A stretch of 64,000 bases of DNA from JALYOC01 sp036675345. GTDB lineage: Bacteria; Myxococcota; Myxococcia; Myxococcales; Myxococcaceae. Within the stretch, counting starts at the first letter, position 1; every line of letters starts with the position of its first letter. The position numbers and the translations under genes were made by a program. Location of the stretch: the NCBI GenBank assembly GCA_036675345.1, contig JAKFFE010000018.1, forward strand, positions 372,001 through 436,000. Reading direction: 5' to 3'. The notes under the pieces are model-generated. The model worked only from the letters and a program-made list of their open reading frames with translations, was not told the DNA's origin and searched no databases. Positions 1 through 8,283 of the stretch are shown here, one piece after another.

Positions 1-227
1 TGCTTCTTGATCACCGCCCCGTTGACCTTGGTGCCGTTGGAGCTGCCGAGGTCCTCCACGAAGTACTCTTCGCCCTCCTTGAAGATCCGGGCGTGCTTCC
101 GGGAGACCCCCGGGTCGTAGAGGATCACGTCGCAATCCGAGGTCCGGCCGATGGCCACCGACCCCTGATCGAAAACGAACTCCTTGCCGGCCTCTTTGCC
201 CTCGGCAATCGTCAGCTGGAAACTCAT
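1..227 (-). CDS. FHA-domain protein, 3' part cut by window edge
   Basis: Reading the minus strand from the ATG at 225-227 gives about 75 residues starting MSFQLTIAEG. They form most of a forkhead-associated domain: the conserved Gly-Arg (about residue 28), a Ser-Arg-Lys-His segment (about 43-46) and an Asn-Gly-Thr loop (about 64). FHA domains bind phosphothreonine peptides made by Ser/Thr kinases, which myxobacteria have in large numbers. The ATG overlaps the stop of the upstream WYL gene as ATGA, so the two are probably translationally coupled. The C-terminal part lies outside the window, so any fused effector domain is unknown. Confidence 0.85.
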   Translation of the reverse strand, partial: MSFQLTIAEGKEAGKEFVFDQGSVAIGRTSDCDVILYDPGVSRKHARIFKEGEEYFVEDLGSSNGTKVNGAVIKK

Positions 228-1168
228 CGCGTAACCCCAGACTTTAGCGAGCCCGAGGCGGCGCGGGCAACGGCGCTGCGAGCCCATTCCGGCTCGGTGA
301 TCCAGGCCTCTCCCCCAAAGGAGAGCACCCAGGTGGTCAACCAACGCTCGGCCTCCGGACCGGCGGCGACCTGCACCTCCACGCCGCCCTCCCCGGTGGA
401 CCTGGCCTCCACCCCGAAGCGTTCCCGCACATACGGGGCCGCCAGGGGGGAGAAGACTACCCGAACACTGCCCTGCGCACCGACCGGATTGGGCAGGGTG
501 CGGCCCTCGCGCGAGTCGGGGGTGAAGGACCGCTCGGTGGGGGTGACGTTCTGCACCCGGTCCAGCCGGAACAGCCGGTCGTCCTGGCGGGTGCAGCACC
601 ACGCGGAGAGGTACCACTGGCCGCGGTGGGCAAACAGCTCGCGGGGACGGACGGTGCGGCGTTCGGAGGAGCCGCGCCCGGCGCTGAAGTAGTCGAACTC
701 CACCTCCCGGTGCAGGCCGATGGCGGAGGTCAACGGGCCCAGTCCCTCCGGGGCCACGGCGTGGGCGTTGATCTGCCGGTTCATCTCCCGGAACCGCTCC
801 ACCGCGCCCGGGGGCAGGGCCCGCTCCAGCTTGGCGCGCGCGGCAGAGAGCGCGTCACCGGCGGCGGGACGAAGCAGCTCCGCGGCGGCGCTCAGCGCGG
901 CGGCCTCGGCGGCGGTCAGCCGGGGCGGGGCGGAGAGCCGCTGGTCCAGATCCACGAAGACCCGGTCGTTCTCCACGTAGATGTCGATGTAGTCGTCGGG
1001 CTGGAACGGAGGCCGGCCCACGAACGCCAGCAGGTCCAGCTCCTTGAGCAGCTCCTCCCGCCTGGTGCCCGCCGCCTCGGCCAGCGCGTCCACGGTGATC
1101 CCCGGATGGCGGGCCACATACGGAACCAGGAACAGCAACCTCCGCAACCGCTCGTGGACGTCGCTCAT
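224..1168 (-). CDS. WYL-domain transcriptional regulator (second of a tandem pair)
   Basis: A 314-residue protein. An N-terminal winged-helix-like segment (about 1-60, MSDVHERLRRLLFLVPYVAR) is followed by a WYL-type ligand-sensing domain. The central REVEFDYFSAGR strand and the RGQWYLSAWCCTRQDDRLFRLDRV segment (about 150-215) match the WYL core. The open frame continues far upstream of 1168, but that extension is only the antisense shadow of other genes. The ATG at 1168 overlaps the stop of the preceding WYL gene as ATGA. Tandem WYL genes resemble the PafB/PafC arrangement known from actinobacteria, where the pair controls DNA-damage genes. Whether that role holds here is inference. Confidence 0.9.
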   Translation of the reverse strand: MSDVHERLRRLLFLVPYVARHPGITVDALAEAAGTRREELLKELDLLAFVGRPPFQPDDYIDIYVENDRVFVDLDQRLSAPPRLTAAEAAALSAAAELLRPAAGDALSAARAKLERALPPGAVERFREMNRQINAHAVAPEGLGPLTSAIGLHREVEFDYFSAGRGSSERRTVRPRELFAHRGQWYLSAWCCTRQDDRLFRLDRVQNVTPTERSFTPDSREGRTLPNPVGAQGSVRVVFSPLAAPYVRERFGVEARSTGEGGVEVQVAAGPEAERWLTTWVLSFGGEAWITEPEWARSAVARAASGSLKSGVTR

Positions 1169-2181
1169 CCCCTGCTCCTCTCCGGAGCCGGCGGGTGGCG
1201 CTCCAGCACCTTCTGCAGCATCGCCTGATACCGGGCCACCGCGTCCGGCGGAGAGACCACCGTGCAGGACGGCGCCAGCGACAGCGCATAGCGCAGCAGC
1301 CCGTCCAGATACTGGGCGGTCAGCTTCACCGTCACCCTCCCCTGCGCATCCCGCTCGGGAGTGGCGGAGGGGAACAGCCCCGAGGCGATCCGGGCCACCT
1401 CGCCGGAGAGCGAGAGCTCCACCTCCACCGGCTCGTGGAAGCGGTACTCCCAGGGATGGTTGGCGACGTAGCGCTCCAGCTGGAAGTCGGCCGGGACGTT
1501 GAAGTCGGTGCTCCGTGGCTTGGCGGTGTTCATCTGCAGCGACTGGATCCGGTGCACATGGAACGTCCGGATGTCCTGACGCAGGTGGCAGAAGCCGACC
1601 AGGGACCAGATCCCCCGGCGCAGCGCCAGCCCGTAGGGATCCACCTTCCGCTCGGTGTGCGACTTGCGACCGGGCGAGTAATAGGAGAGCGCTACCCACT
1701 TGCGCGCCGAGGCCGCCTCCCACAGCTGCTCCAGCTTCTGGGGGAGATCGCCTGCGCCCACCGCGCCCAGCTCCATCCGCACCTTGTGGCGGGGGACCTC
1801 GGTCCCGGCGGAGAAGCCGATCTTGCGCAGGGCGTGGGCCAGGTCCTGACGGCCGGGGAAGGCGCCGGAGGCCAGCGCCGCCGAGCCGGCCGCGTAGAGC
1901 ACCGCCAGCTCCTCCGGGGTCAGCCCCACCTCCGGCAGGTAGTAGGCGTCCCGCTCCACCACGTAGCCGTCGGGGTGATCGTCGTCGCCCTGGCTGTAGC
2001 GGATGGGGATCCCCAACTCCAGCAGCTCCGCCTTGTCCCGCTCGAACTTGCGCTCGCAGGCCTCGTCCGAACCCTGGCCGTAGTCGGCGGGAAACGACTC
2101 CCGCAGCTGCGCCCAGGAGGTGGGCTCTTTGGCGTCGAGCAAGAGCGCGACGAGATCCAGGAGGCGTTCGGTGCGGTCCAT
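1165..2181 (-). CDS. WYL-domain transcriptional regulator (first of a tandem pair)
   Basis: A 338-residue protein with an N-terminal helix-turn-helix region (MDRTERLLDLVALLLDAKEP, then a recognition-helix region around residues 35-55). A WYL domain follows, with ALSYYSPGRKSHTERKVDPYGL and the GIWSLVGFCHLRQDIRTFHVHRI core at about 170-215. It is a likely DNA-binding regulator of the DeoR/WYL type. It ends in an ATGA overlap with the second WYL gene, so the two products are probably made in equal amounts and may form a heterodimer. It lies 51 bp downstream of an aminotransferase gene on the same strand. Confidence 0.9.
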   Translation of the reverse strand: MDRTERLLDLVALLLDAKEPTSWAQLRESFPADYGQGSDEACERKFERDKAELLELGIPIRYSQGDDDHPDGYVVERDAYYLPEVGLTPEELAVLYAAGSAALASGAFPGRQDLAHALRKIGFSAGTEVPRHKVRMELGAVGAGDLPQKLEQLWEAASARKWVALSYYSPGRKSHTERKVDPYGLALRRGIWSLVGFCHLRQDIRTFHVHRIQSLQMNTAKPRSTDFNVPADFQLERYVANHPWEYRFHEPVEVELSLSGEVARIASGLFPSATPERDAQGRVTVKLTAQYLDGLLRYALSLAPSCTVVSPPDAVARYQAMLQKVLERHPPAPERSRG

Positions 2182-2232
2182 GTTGGCGGGCGGGTATGAC
2201 TACCAGACCGCGCGCCGGGAAGGCGAACCTGA

Positions 2233-3462
2233 CTAGCCCCGCGCGCGTTTCCGGGGGCGAGCAGGCGTGCGGACTGGCGGTGCGGGTTGGACCTCCGCCT
2301 TCTCCAGGGCCCACAGCAGTTGATCCAAATCCACCTCCTGGTTGAACACGTGGGTGGAGATCCGCAGCCCGCCGCCGCGGGCGGTCACCACCACCCCCCG
2401 CTTGCCCAGCTCCCGCGCCACCGCCGAGGCCGCCCCCTGCACCGGGAAGACGCAGATCCCCGAACCCTGGGCCATCCCGTCCGGCGCGTTGGGGACAAAG
2501 CCGCGGGCCCGCAGCCGCTCGCGCAGCACCGTCTGCAGCCGCGCGTTGTGCTGCTGGATCTCCTCCACTCCCACCGAGAGCAGCAGCTGGGCCGCGGCCT
2601 CCATCCCGAACAGCGGTCCCCAGGCCAGCGAACCGGCCTCCATCGCGCTGGCGTCGGAGCGGAAATGCGCCCCCTGGGCCAGGAACGAACGGGCCCTGGC
2701 GCCGCCGGTCCTCTTCGCCCCCGCCAGGTTGTCCATCTCCATCGGCCGCTCGGTGGAGAGCCAGCCCGCGACCGGCAGGTGGCTGTCCTGCAGCAGCGCC
2801 TGGCGCACGTACAGCAACCCCACCCCGTAGCCGCCCATCATCCATTTGTGGGAGGTGGCGCAGAGGAAGTCCGCCTCCAGCGCCTTCACGTCCACCGGCA
2901 CCTGCCCCAGCGCCTGCACCGCGTTGATCGCCAGGAAGACCTTGCGCGACCGGCACAGCCGGGAGACCGCGGGGAGATCGATCCGGAAGCCGCTGGCGTA
3001 CTGCACCGCGCTGAGGACCACCGCGCCGGTCCTGGCGGTGATCGCGTTCGCCAGATCGTCCAGGGAGTAGGTCCCGTCCGGCTGGACCTTCACCACCCGC
3101 AGCCGCATCCCGAGGTTCAGCAGCGGCAGCGTGGTGGAGGGGAACTCACCCTCCAGGGTGACCACCTCCTTGACCCCGTGCTGCTGGAGCAGCTGGCCCA
3201 CGAAGTGGAAGCCCATCGAGGTGGAAGGCATGAACGCCAGCTCTTCGGGGGTGGCGCCGCAGAGGCGGGCCAGCTTGGCGCGCGCCGACTCCTTGCGCTG
3301 CAGCCAGCCCACGAAGCCGACATCGCCCCACTCCATCGCCTCCCGGTAGTGATCGGCGATCGCGCGGTGCACCGGCTCGGAAAGCGGCGAGGCGGCCGCG
3401 GCGTTCAGGTAGCTGGCCCGGGTGACCGCGGGAAACAGGGCACGGACCTCTTCGACCTTCAT
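2233..3462 (-). CDS. Aminotransferase class V family protein (PLP enzyme)
   Basis: A 409-residue protein of typical length for class V aminotransferases, cysteine desulfurases and isopenicillin-N epimerase-like enzymes. The N-terminus has the YLNAAAASPLS phosphate/substrate loop. The pyridoxal-lysine site is SHKWMMGGYGVGLLYV (Lys at about residue 206), and an upstream AINAVQALGQVPVDV strand carries the cofactor-stacking region (normally D-x-x-Q, here N-A-V-Q). That Asp-to-Asn change in the cofactor-binding motif is worth noting. The substrate cannot be named. The C-terminal tail is basic (TPARPRKRARG). It may head the transcript that continues into the WYL pair. Confidence 0.88.
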   Translation of the reverse strand: MKVEEVRALFPAVTRASYLNAAAASPLSEPVHRAIADHYREAMEWGDVGFVGWLQRKESARAKLARLCGATPEELAFMPSTSMGFHFVGQLLQQHGVKEVVTLEGEFPSTTLPLLNLGMRLRVVKVQPDGTYSLDDLANAITARTGAVVLSAVQYASGFRIDLPAVSRLCRSRKVFLAINAVQALGQVPVDVKALEADFLCATSHKWMMGGYGVGLLYVRQALLQDSHLPVAGWLSTERPMEMDNLAGAKRTGGARARSFLAQGAHFRSDASAMEAGSLAWGPLFGMEAAAQLLLSVGVEEIQQHNARLQTVLRERLRARGFVPNAPDGMAQGSGICVFPVQGAASAVARELGKRGVVVTARGGGLRISTHVFNQEVDLDQLLWALEKAEVQPAPPVRTPARPRKRARG

Positions 3463-3599
3463 CGGTGGTTCTCCCAGGACACCGTGTCAGCAATGGCGCG
3501 GGGCCCCGCTGCGTACTGGCCGCAGCCTGCCTGGTGGTTTTTCGCCGCGCGGACCCTAGGTGTGCGAGACAACGCAGTCAAAACGCGAGGTTACGTCAT

Positions 3600-3612
3600 T
3601 TGCAGACTGCAA
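3600..3612. promoter_or_regulatory. Short perfect inverted repeat, possible operator
   Basis: TTGCAG-A-CTGCAA is a 13-bp perfect inverted repeat about 92 bp upstream of the secreted-protein gene at 3705. It lies in the 242-bp gap between divergent genes. The symmetry is seen directly. That a regulator binds it is a guess. Confidence 0.3.
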
Positions 3613-3704
3613 CGCTCTCGCCAGGGACCCGCACTGTGTGTTCAACTACCGGCGGCCTGTCTCCTGCAGTGGACGCCGGGATGGTCGGGAAGCTCGAGGT
3701 TCCA

Positions 3705-4202
3705 ATGCGTGCGCAGTCCCTCCTGACATCGGTCGCGCTGTCCACGCTGCTGCTGCTGCCCACCGCCGCGATCGCCGAACCGCCGGTGGCGCCGCCCACC
3801 CAGACCGTCCAGCCGATGGATGGGCACCCGCTGTACTTCGCGGTGGAGCTGAAGAAGGACGGCCGGGTGGTGGGCCGCCCCAAGCTGCTGGGCGCGGAGG
3901 GCAAGCGCCTGGCGGTGGAGAAGAAGCAGCCCGGAGCGCAGGGCTTCGACTACCGGCTGGTCCTGTTCCCGCATCAGAACGGCGACAAGTACGAGCTGAC
4001 CCTGGACGTGGCGATGCCCGGCACCAGCTACCACTACGATCTGCAGTTGCTGCACGGCGAGGTCCAGCGGGTGGGTGAGAAGAAGCCCGCCAAGGGTGCG
4101 GGGTTCGAGGTGGAGCTGCTGGTGCTCAAGGTGGACTCCCCCGAGTTCCGCGCGCTGATGAATCTCTCCAACGACGCGCCGCGGGCCCAGCCTTCCATCT
4201 AG
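3705..4202 (+). CDS. Small secreted protein of unknown function
   Basis: A 165-residue protein. MRAQSLLTSVALSTLLLLPT followed by AAIAEPPVAPP is a clear Sec signal peptide with probable cleavage after AIA (about residue 24). The mature part is hydrophilic and probably beta-rich (LYFAVELKKDGRVVGRPKLLG, DYRLVLFPHQNGDKYELTLDV). No lipobox, catalytic motif or transmembrane helix is seen. The ATG at 3705 was chosen because it precedes the signal peptide and has GAGG 5 bases upstream; the open frame extends further but lacks sense. It converges on vapC with only 34 bp between the stops. Family not recognised; it is probably periplasmic. Confidence 0.82.
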   Translation: MRAQSLLTSVALSTLLLLPTAAIAEPPVAPPTQTVQPMDGHPLYFAVELKKDGRVVGRPKLLGAEGKRLAVEKKQPGAQGFDYRLVLFPHQNGDKYELTLDVAMPGTSYHYDLQLLHGEVQRVGEKKPAKGAGFEVELLVLKVDSPEFRALMNLSNDAPRAQPSI

Positions 4203-4236
4203 ACCGTGGCAGCGGTCCGACGATTGCTCCTGCTGT

Positions 4237-4647
4237 TCATCGCGACCGCGGAGGTCCACGACAGGCCATGACCTCGATGCCGTACGCGGCCAACTGCGCG
4301 TCGGCGGTCATCACGGTCAGGTGCTCGACCCGGGCCTGCGCGACGAGCATCCGATCAAATGGATCTCGGTGGAGCCACTCCAGGCCAGCGACCTCGATGA
4401 CGTGTCGCAGGTCGATGCCAAGCACCTCGACGTCGGCGGCGTCGCGCAGCTTCGGGAGGTAGGTGCCGGGTGGCTCGGGAAGCACCAGCTTCCCGATGGA
4501 GTGCTTGATCGCCACCTCCCAGAAGCTCGCGATCGAAACGACCAGTTCGTTGCGTTCGTCTTCGAGCAGGGCGCGCGCAGCCGACGACAACCGCTCGGGC
4601 GCGGCGACGCTCCAGAGCCACGCGTGGGTGTCGAGCAGGAACCTCAT
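4237..4647 (-). CDS. vapC: VapC-type PIN-domain toxin (ribonuclease)
   Basis: A 136-residue PIN-domain protein of normal VapC length. The acidic metal-binding set is intact: Asp6 in MRFLLDTHAWLW, Glu44 in SFWEVAIK, Asp95/Asp98 in HRDPFDRMLVAQA and Asp116 in MTADAQLAAY. VapC toxins are Mg-dependent endoribonucleases that cut tRNA or rRNA. The ATG at 4647 overlaps the antitoxin stop as ATGA, the usual coupled antitoxin-first arrangement. The C-terminal tail is basic (ACRGPPRSR). All residues needed for activity appear present. Confidence 0.93.
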   Translation of the reverse strand: MRFLLDTHAWLWSVAAPERLSSAARALLEDERNELVVSIASFWEVAIKHSIGKLVLPEPPGTYLPKLRDAADVEVLGIDLRHVIEVAGLEWLHRDPFDRMLVAQARVEHLTVMTADAQLAAYGIEVMACRGPPRSR

Positions 4648-4874
4648 TCCCCCTCGAACATCCGCTCGATCTCGGGGTTGGACTCATCGAAGTCCGTGGG
4701 AATCTCGAACTGCCCGGCCAGCCGCCCCAGCTTCCGCAGTCCCCGCCGGTGAACTGGAATCAGGCGGGCAACCGGCTCGCCGGCCCGAGCGATCACCACC
4801 TCCTCGCCTGCCTCAACCCGTGCAAGTAGCTGGGAAAGCTGGGTTTTTGCCTCGTGGACGTTTACCCGGACCAT
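4644..4874 (-). CDS. vapB: VapB-like antitoxin of the Phd/YefM fold
   Basis: A 76-residue protein. The N-terminal half (VNVHEAKTQLSQLLARVEAG, then EEVVIARAGEPVARLIPV) is the Phd/YefM DNA-binding fold. The acidic C-terminus (FDESNPEIERMFEGE) is the expected toxin-wrapping tail. It precedes and overlaps vapC. It should neutralise VapC and repress its own operon with it. No Shine-Dalgarno sequence precedes the ATG at 4874, which fits a leaderless mRNA (see the promoter entry). Confidence 0.93.
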   Translation of the reverse strand: MVRVNVHEAKTQLSQLLARVEAGEEVVIARAGEPVARLIPVHRRGLRKLGRLAGQFEIPTDFDESNPEIERMFEGE

Positions 4875-4876
4875 GA

Positions 4877-4909
4877 GACTAAGCTAAGGGCGCGTATGAA
4901 CTTAGTCAA
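4877..4909 (-). promoter_or_regulatory. vapBC promoter with overlapping palindromic operator; probable leaderless transcript
   Basis: On the minus strand, TTGACT (4904-4909) is followed by a 17-base spacer and TAGCTT (4881-4886), a sigma70-like -35/-10 pair. Only six bases separate the -10 from the ATG of vapB, so transcription should start at or next to the start codon. A perfect 7-bp inverted repeat (GACTAAG at 4877-4883, CTTAGTC at 4901-4907) covers both promoter boxes. This is what an autoregulated toxin-antitoxin operator looks like. Sequence matches are direct; function is inferred. Confidence 0.68.
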
Positions 4910-5263
4910 CTCGCCGGGGATTCCATGTGGATGGCCGGCGGGCCCAATGACCAGCAGTGGGTGAACGATCCCCACTACGCCCCGGGCCTCGACGAACAGA
5001 ACGCCTTTCAGTACCTCTCCCAGAAGTCGGGGGCGAGCTCGCCGATCATCGTGGCCTCGAAGGGGACCGTGGACTCGGGAGTGGTCCCCACCCACGCCTA
5101 CTCCGTGGAGGGCCTGAGCACAGTCAACGGAGAGCGGATGATCACCCTGCGCAACCCCTGGGGCAATGGGGAGGTGGGGAACGACGGACGCGACGACGGC
5201 CTGTTCACGATGCGCTTCTCCGACTTCCTCCGGAACTTCGGAGGGGTCTACACCACGCCGTGA
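4883..5263 (+). pseudogene. C-terminal remnant of a calpain-like (family C2) cysteine protease
   Basis: The open frame keeps two of the three calpain catalytic positions: His in THAYSVEGL and Asn in TLRNPWGNGE (residues 57 and 77 counted from the ATG at 4925). The N-terminal half with the catalytic Cys is missing, and so is any signal peptide. Protease-like sequence (AYELSQLAGDS) reads in frame before the ATG back to a TAA at 4880. The break therefore lies within about 15 bp of vapB. A fragment lacking the nucleophile cannot be an active protease. The likeliest reading is a gene cut when vapBC arrived. The fragment ends naturally with TGA after VYTTP. Confidence 0.72.
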
Positions 5264-5275
5264 GGCGCACCGCGG

Positions 5276-6409
5276 CTAGCTGATCATCGCCAGGTCGTCG
5301 CGGTGGACGGCCTCGTCCAGGTAGCGGTAGCCCAGCACCGACTCGATCTCGGTGCTCTTCTTCCCGGCGATCTTCTTCAGATCCTCCGAGGAATAGGCCG
5401 CCAGCCCACGCGCAAAGGCGTGGCCGGAGTCGTCCAGCAGGTCCACCGGGTCTCCCTGTTCGAAGTGTCCCTTCACCTCGCGGATCCCGGAAGGGAGCAG
5501 GCTTCGCTTGGCGTCCACCACCGCCTTGCGCGCACCCTCGTCCAGCTTCAGCGTCCCCTTGGGGCGCAGGGCGTGGGCGATCCAGGCGGCGCGCGCGCTG
5601 CGACGCGTTCCCTGGCGCTCGAACAGGGTCCCCACGTCCTCCCCGGCCAGGACCTGTTGCAGTCGCCCGGGGGTGGCGCCGGAGGTGATCACACAGCGGA
5701 TCCCCAGCTCGGTCACCTGGGCCGCGGCCTGGACCTTGGTGGACATCCCGCCGGTGCCGTGGCCGGTGCTGCTTCCGCCGGAGAGGGCCAGGATCTCCGG
5801 AGTCACCTTCTCCACCACCGACAACCGCTTCGCGTCCGGCTTGCTGCGCGGGTCGGCGTCGTACAGCGCCTCCACGTCGGAGAGGATGATCAAGGCCTCG
5901 GCCTCCACCAGCCCAGCCACCAGCCCGCCCAGGGTGTCGTTGTCGCCGAACTTCAGCTCGTCCACCGAGACGGTGTCGTTCTCGTTGATCACCGGGACCA
6001 CCTTCTCGGAGAGCAGCCGGGTCAGCGCGTGGCGGGCGTTGAGGTAGCGGCGACGGTCCTGGACGTCCTCGTGGGTCAGCAGCACCTGGGCCACGGTGCG
6101 GTGGCCCCGGCCGAAGGCCTCCTCGTAGGCCTGCATCAGCCGGCTCTGCCCCACCGCGGCGCAGGCCTGCTTGCCGGGGATGTCGCGGGGACGGGAGGGA
6201 TAGCCCAGGCGTTCCACCCCCAGCGCGATGGCGCCGGAGGAGACCACCACCAGCTCCCGGTCCTGGGCCGCGGCCAGCAGATCCCCGGCCAGGGCCTCGA
6301 AGTGTTCCCGGTTGAAGCGCCCGGTGGCGTGCGTCAGCGCACCGGTGCCGATCTTCACCACCACCCGGCGGGCGGTCTTCAGCGCGTCCCTTCCACTGCT
6401 CATGGGCAC
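5276..6409 (-). CDS. proB: Glutamate 5-kinase (proline biosynthesis)
   Basis: A 377-residue enzyme of the long ProB type. It phosphorylates L-glutamate to glutamate 5-phosphate, the first step to proline, in the cytoplasm. The amino-acid kinase domain (about 14-265) shows VVVKIGTGALT, VVVSSGAIALG, VINENDTVSVDELKFGDNDTLGG and the GTGGMSTKVQAA segment. A PUA domain follows (about 285-370, with SLLPSGIREVKGHFEQGDPV). ATG at 6409 or 6400 are both possible starts. The partner proA is not in this window. It is transcribed divergently from hflX. Confidence 0.96.
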   Translation of the reverse strand: MPMSSGRDALKTARRVVVKIGTGALTHATGRFNREHFEALAGDLLAAAQDRELVVVSSGAIALGVERLGYPSRPRDIPGKQACAAVGQSRLMQAYEEAFGRGHRTVAQVLLTHEDVQDRRRYLNARHALTRLLSEKVVPVINENDTVSVDELKFGDNDTLGGLVAGLVEAEALIILSDVEALYDADPRSKPDAKRLSVVEKVTPEILALSGGSSTGHGTGGMSTKVQAAAQVTELGIRCVITSGATPGRLQQVLAGEDVGTLFERQGTRRSARAAWIAHALRPKGTLKLDEGARKAVVDAKRSLLPSGIREVKGHFEQGDPVDLLDDSGHAFARGLAAYSSEDLKKIAGKKSTEIESVLGYRYLDEAVHRDDLAMIS

Positions 6410-6552
6410 GCCATACCATCCCGCCGGCCTGGTGAGCGGTCAGGCGGAGTCGGGACAGTCCGTCGGTGGACCTACCTTTTGTCCAAGCCTGGATGGCCCG
6501 GACGTCAGAGCCTGTTACACACCGTTACGGCCTTCCTCTCAGAGGGGATCAG

Positions 6553-8250
6553 TTGAAAGAAATCTTCGGCAACACGCTTGGCCTCAAGGCAAGCGAGCTC
6601 TCGGCCCTGCGCAACACCTTCCGCCGGCGGATGTCGCCCCACGAGATCGTCAGCCCGGAGCTGGCCCGACACCTGACCGAGATCTCCCGCGAGACCAACC
6701 GCCAGGTGGGGGTGCTGGTGAACCGCAAGGGGGACGTGGAGCACGTCATCGTCGGCAACGCGCACCAGCTGGAGCTGCCGGACGTGGGCCGCGCCCGCGC
6801 CGGCACCTACCGCCTCCGCGGTCTGCGCCTGGTCCACACCCACCTCAAGTCCGAGCCCCTGACCAAGGACGACCTCACCGACCTCGCGCTGCTACGGCTG
6901 GACATGGTGGCCGCGGTGGGGGTGCTGGACGACGGCCTCCCGGGGGTCCTCCACTACGGGCACCTGGTGCCGGAGAACGGGGACGGCGCGTTCTGGCGGA
7001 CCGAGACCCTCAAGTCGGTGCACGGGGACCAGCCGGACGTGCTGGCCCAGATGGAGGCGCTGGAGGAGGAGCTGGCCAAGAAGGCCTCGGCCCGCGCGGT
7101 GGATGGCCGGGACCGGGCGATCCTGGTGGCGGTGTGCATCGACGGGAACCGCGCCGCCTCCGAGGCCTCGCTGACCGAGATGGTGGAGCTGGCCCGCACC
7201 GCCGGGGTGGAGGTGGTGGACACCGTGCTCCAGGTTCGCCGCGATCCCGATCCCCGCTATCTGATCGGCCGCGGGAAGCTGGAGGACCTGAACCTGCGCT
7301 CGATGCAGAAGATGGTGGACCTGGTGGTGTTCGACAAGGACCTCACCCCCTCCCAGGCCCGGCACATCTCGGATGAGACCAACCTCAAGGTGCTGGACCG
7401 CACCCAGCTGATCCTGGACATCTTCGCCCAGCGCGCCCAGAGCGCCGACGGCAAGCTGCAGGTGGAGCTGGCCCAGCTCAAGTACATGCTGCCCCGACTG
7501 ACCCAGAGCGACACTTCGCTCTCGCGGCTGATGGGTGGTGGGGTCGGCGGCCGCGGTCCCGGTGAGACCAAGCTGGAGATCGATCGCCGCCGCGCCCGCG
7601 AGCGGATCAACATGCTGGAGAAGCGGATCGACTCGCTGTCCAAGAACCGCCAGGTGCGCCGGGCCCAGCGCAGCCGGCGCGAGCTGCCGATCATCTCCAT
7701 CGTCGGCTACACCAACGCCGGCAAGTCCACCCTGCTCAACGCGATCACCAACTCCAGCGTGCTGGCGGAGAACAAGCTGTTCGCCACCCTGGATCCCACC
7801 AGCCGCCGGCTGCGCTTCCCCAAGGAGCGGGAGGTGATCATCACCGACACCGTGGGTTTCATCCGCGATCTTCCCAAGGACCTGGTGGCCGCCTTCCGCG
7901 CCACCCTGGAGGAGCTGGAGGAGGCCTCGGTGCTGCTGCACGTGATCGACGCCTCGGACCCGGCCCGCGACTCCCACGTGGAGTCGGTGGAGCGGATCCT
8001 GGGCTCGCTGGACCTGCTCAACAAGCCGCGCCTGCTGGTGTGGAACAAGGCGGACCGGCTGGACCCGGAGGCGGTGCAGGAGTTGCTGCGGGACAAGGGC
8101 GGGGTGGCGATCAGCGCCCAGACCCGGAGCGGCCTGGAGACCCTGCTGGCCAAGGCCGAGCAGGAGGTGTTCGCGGAGGCCGCCGCCGCGGAGGCCGCCG
8201 AGGACCAGGCGGAAATGGAAATGACCGCCGAGGAGCGCATCGCTTCTTGA
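6553..8250 (+). CDS. hflX: HflX-family ribosome-associated GTPase
   Basis: HflX binds the large ribosomal subunit and splits stalled ribosomes. All G motifs are present: GYTNAGKST (G1), DTVGF (G3) and NKAD (G4). The HflX signature [18 protein letters not shown] segment and an N-terminal domain with [12 protein letters not shown] are also present. The protein has a longer N-terminal region than usual (about 565 residues in all). The start chosen is TTG at 6553, because AGAGGGG lies 6 bases upstream; upstream in-frame GTG (6466) and ATG (6493) lack a ribosome site. A second paralogue is at 25456-26868. Confidence 0.93.
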   Translation: MKEIFGNTLGLKASELSALRNTFRRRMSPHEIVSPELARHLTEISRETNRQVGVLVNRKGDVEHVIVGNAHQLELPDVGRARAGTYRLRGLRLVHTHLKSEPLTKDDLTDLALLRLDMVAAVGVLDDGLPGVLHYGHLVPENGDGAFWRTETLKSVHGDQPDVLAQMEALEEELAKKASARAVDGRDRAILVAVCIDGNRAASEASLTEMVELARTAGVEVVDTVLQVRRDPDPRYLIGRGKLEDLNLRSMQKMVDLVVFDKDLTPSQARHISDETNLKVLDRTQLILDIFAQRAQSADGKLQVELAQLKYMLPRLTQSDTSLSRLMGGGVGGRGPGETKLEIDRRRARERINMLEKRIDSLSKNRQVRRAQRSRRELPIISIVGYTNAGKSTLLNAITNSSVLAENKLFATLDPTSRRLRFPKEREVIITDTVGFIRDLPKDLVAAFRATLEELEEASVLLHVIDASDPARDSHVESVERILGSLDLLNKPRLLVWNKADRLDPEAVQELLRDKGGVAISAQTRSGLETLLAKAEQEVFAEAAAAEAAEDQAEMEMTAEERIAS

Positions 8251-8283
8251 TGCGCCCCGTCGCCCCTCTCTAGGATCCGGCCC

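Noticed and set aside
2182..2956. N-terminal extension of the second WYL gene across the first WYL gene and into the aminotransferase
   Set aside because: Gly/Ala/Arg-rich shadow sequence in another frame of genes with clear domains; the WYL protein starts at 1168.
3465..3704. Upstream extension of the small secreted-protein frame
   Set aside because: No ribosome site, low-quality sequence, and the signal peptide begins at 3705.
4202..4217. Terminator between the secreted protein and vapC
   Set aside because: The stem is only five base pairs and no T-run follows.
6466..6552. Upstream GTG and ATG starts of hflX
   Set aside because: Neither has a ribosome site; TTG at 6553 does and gives a cleaner N-terminus. 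Not fully excluded.
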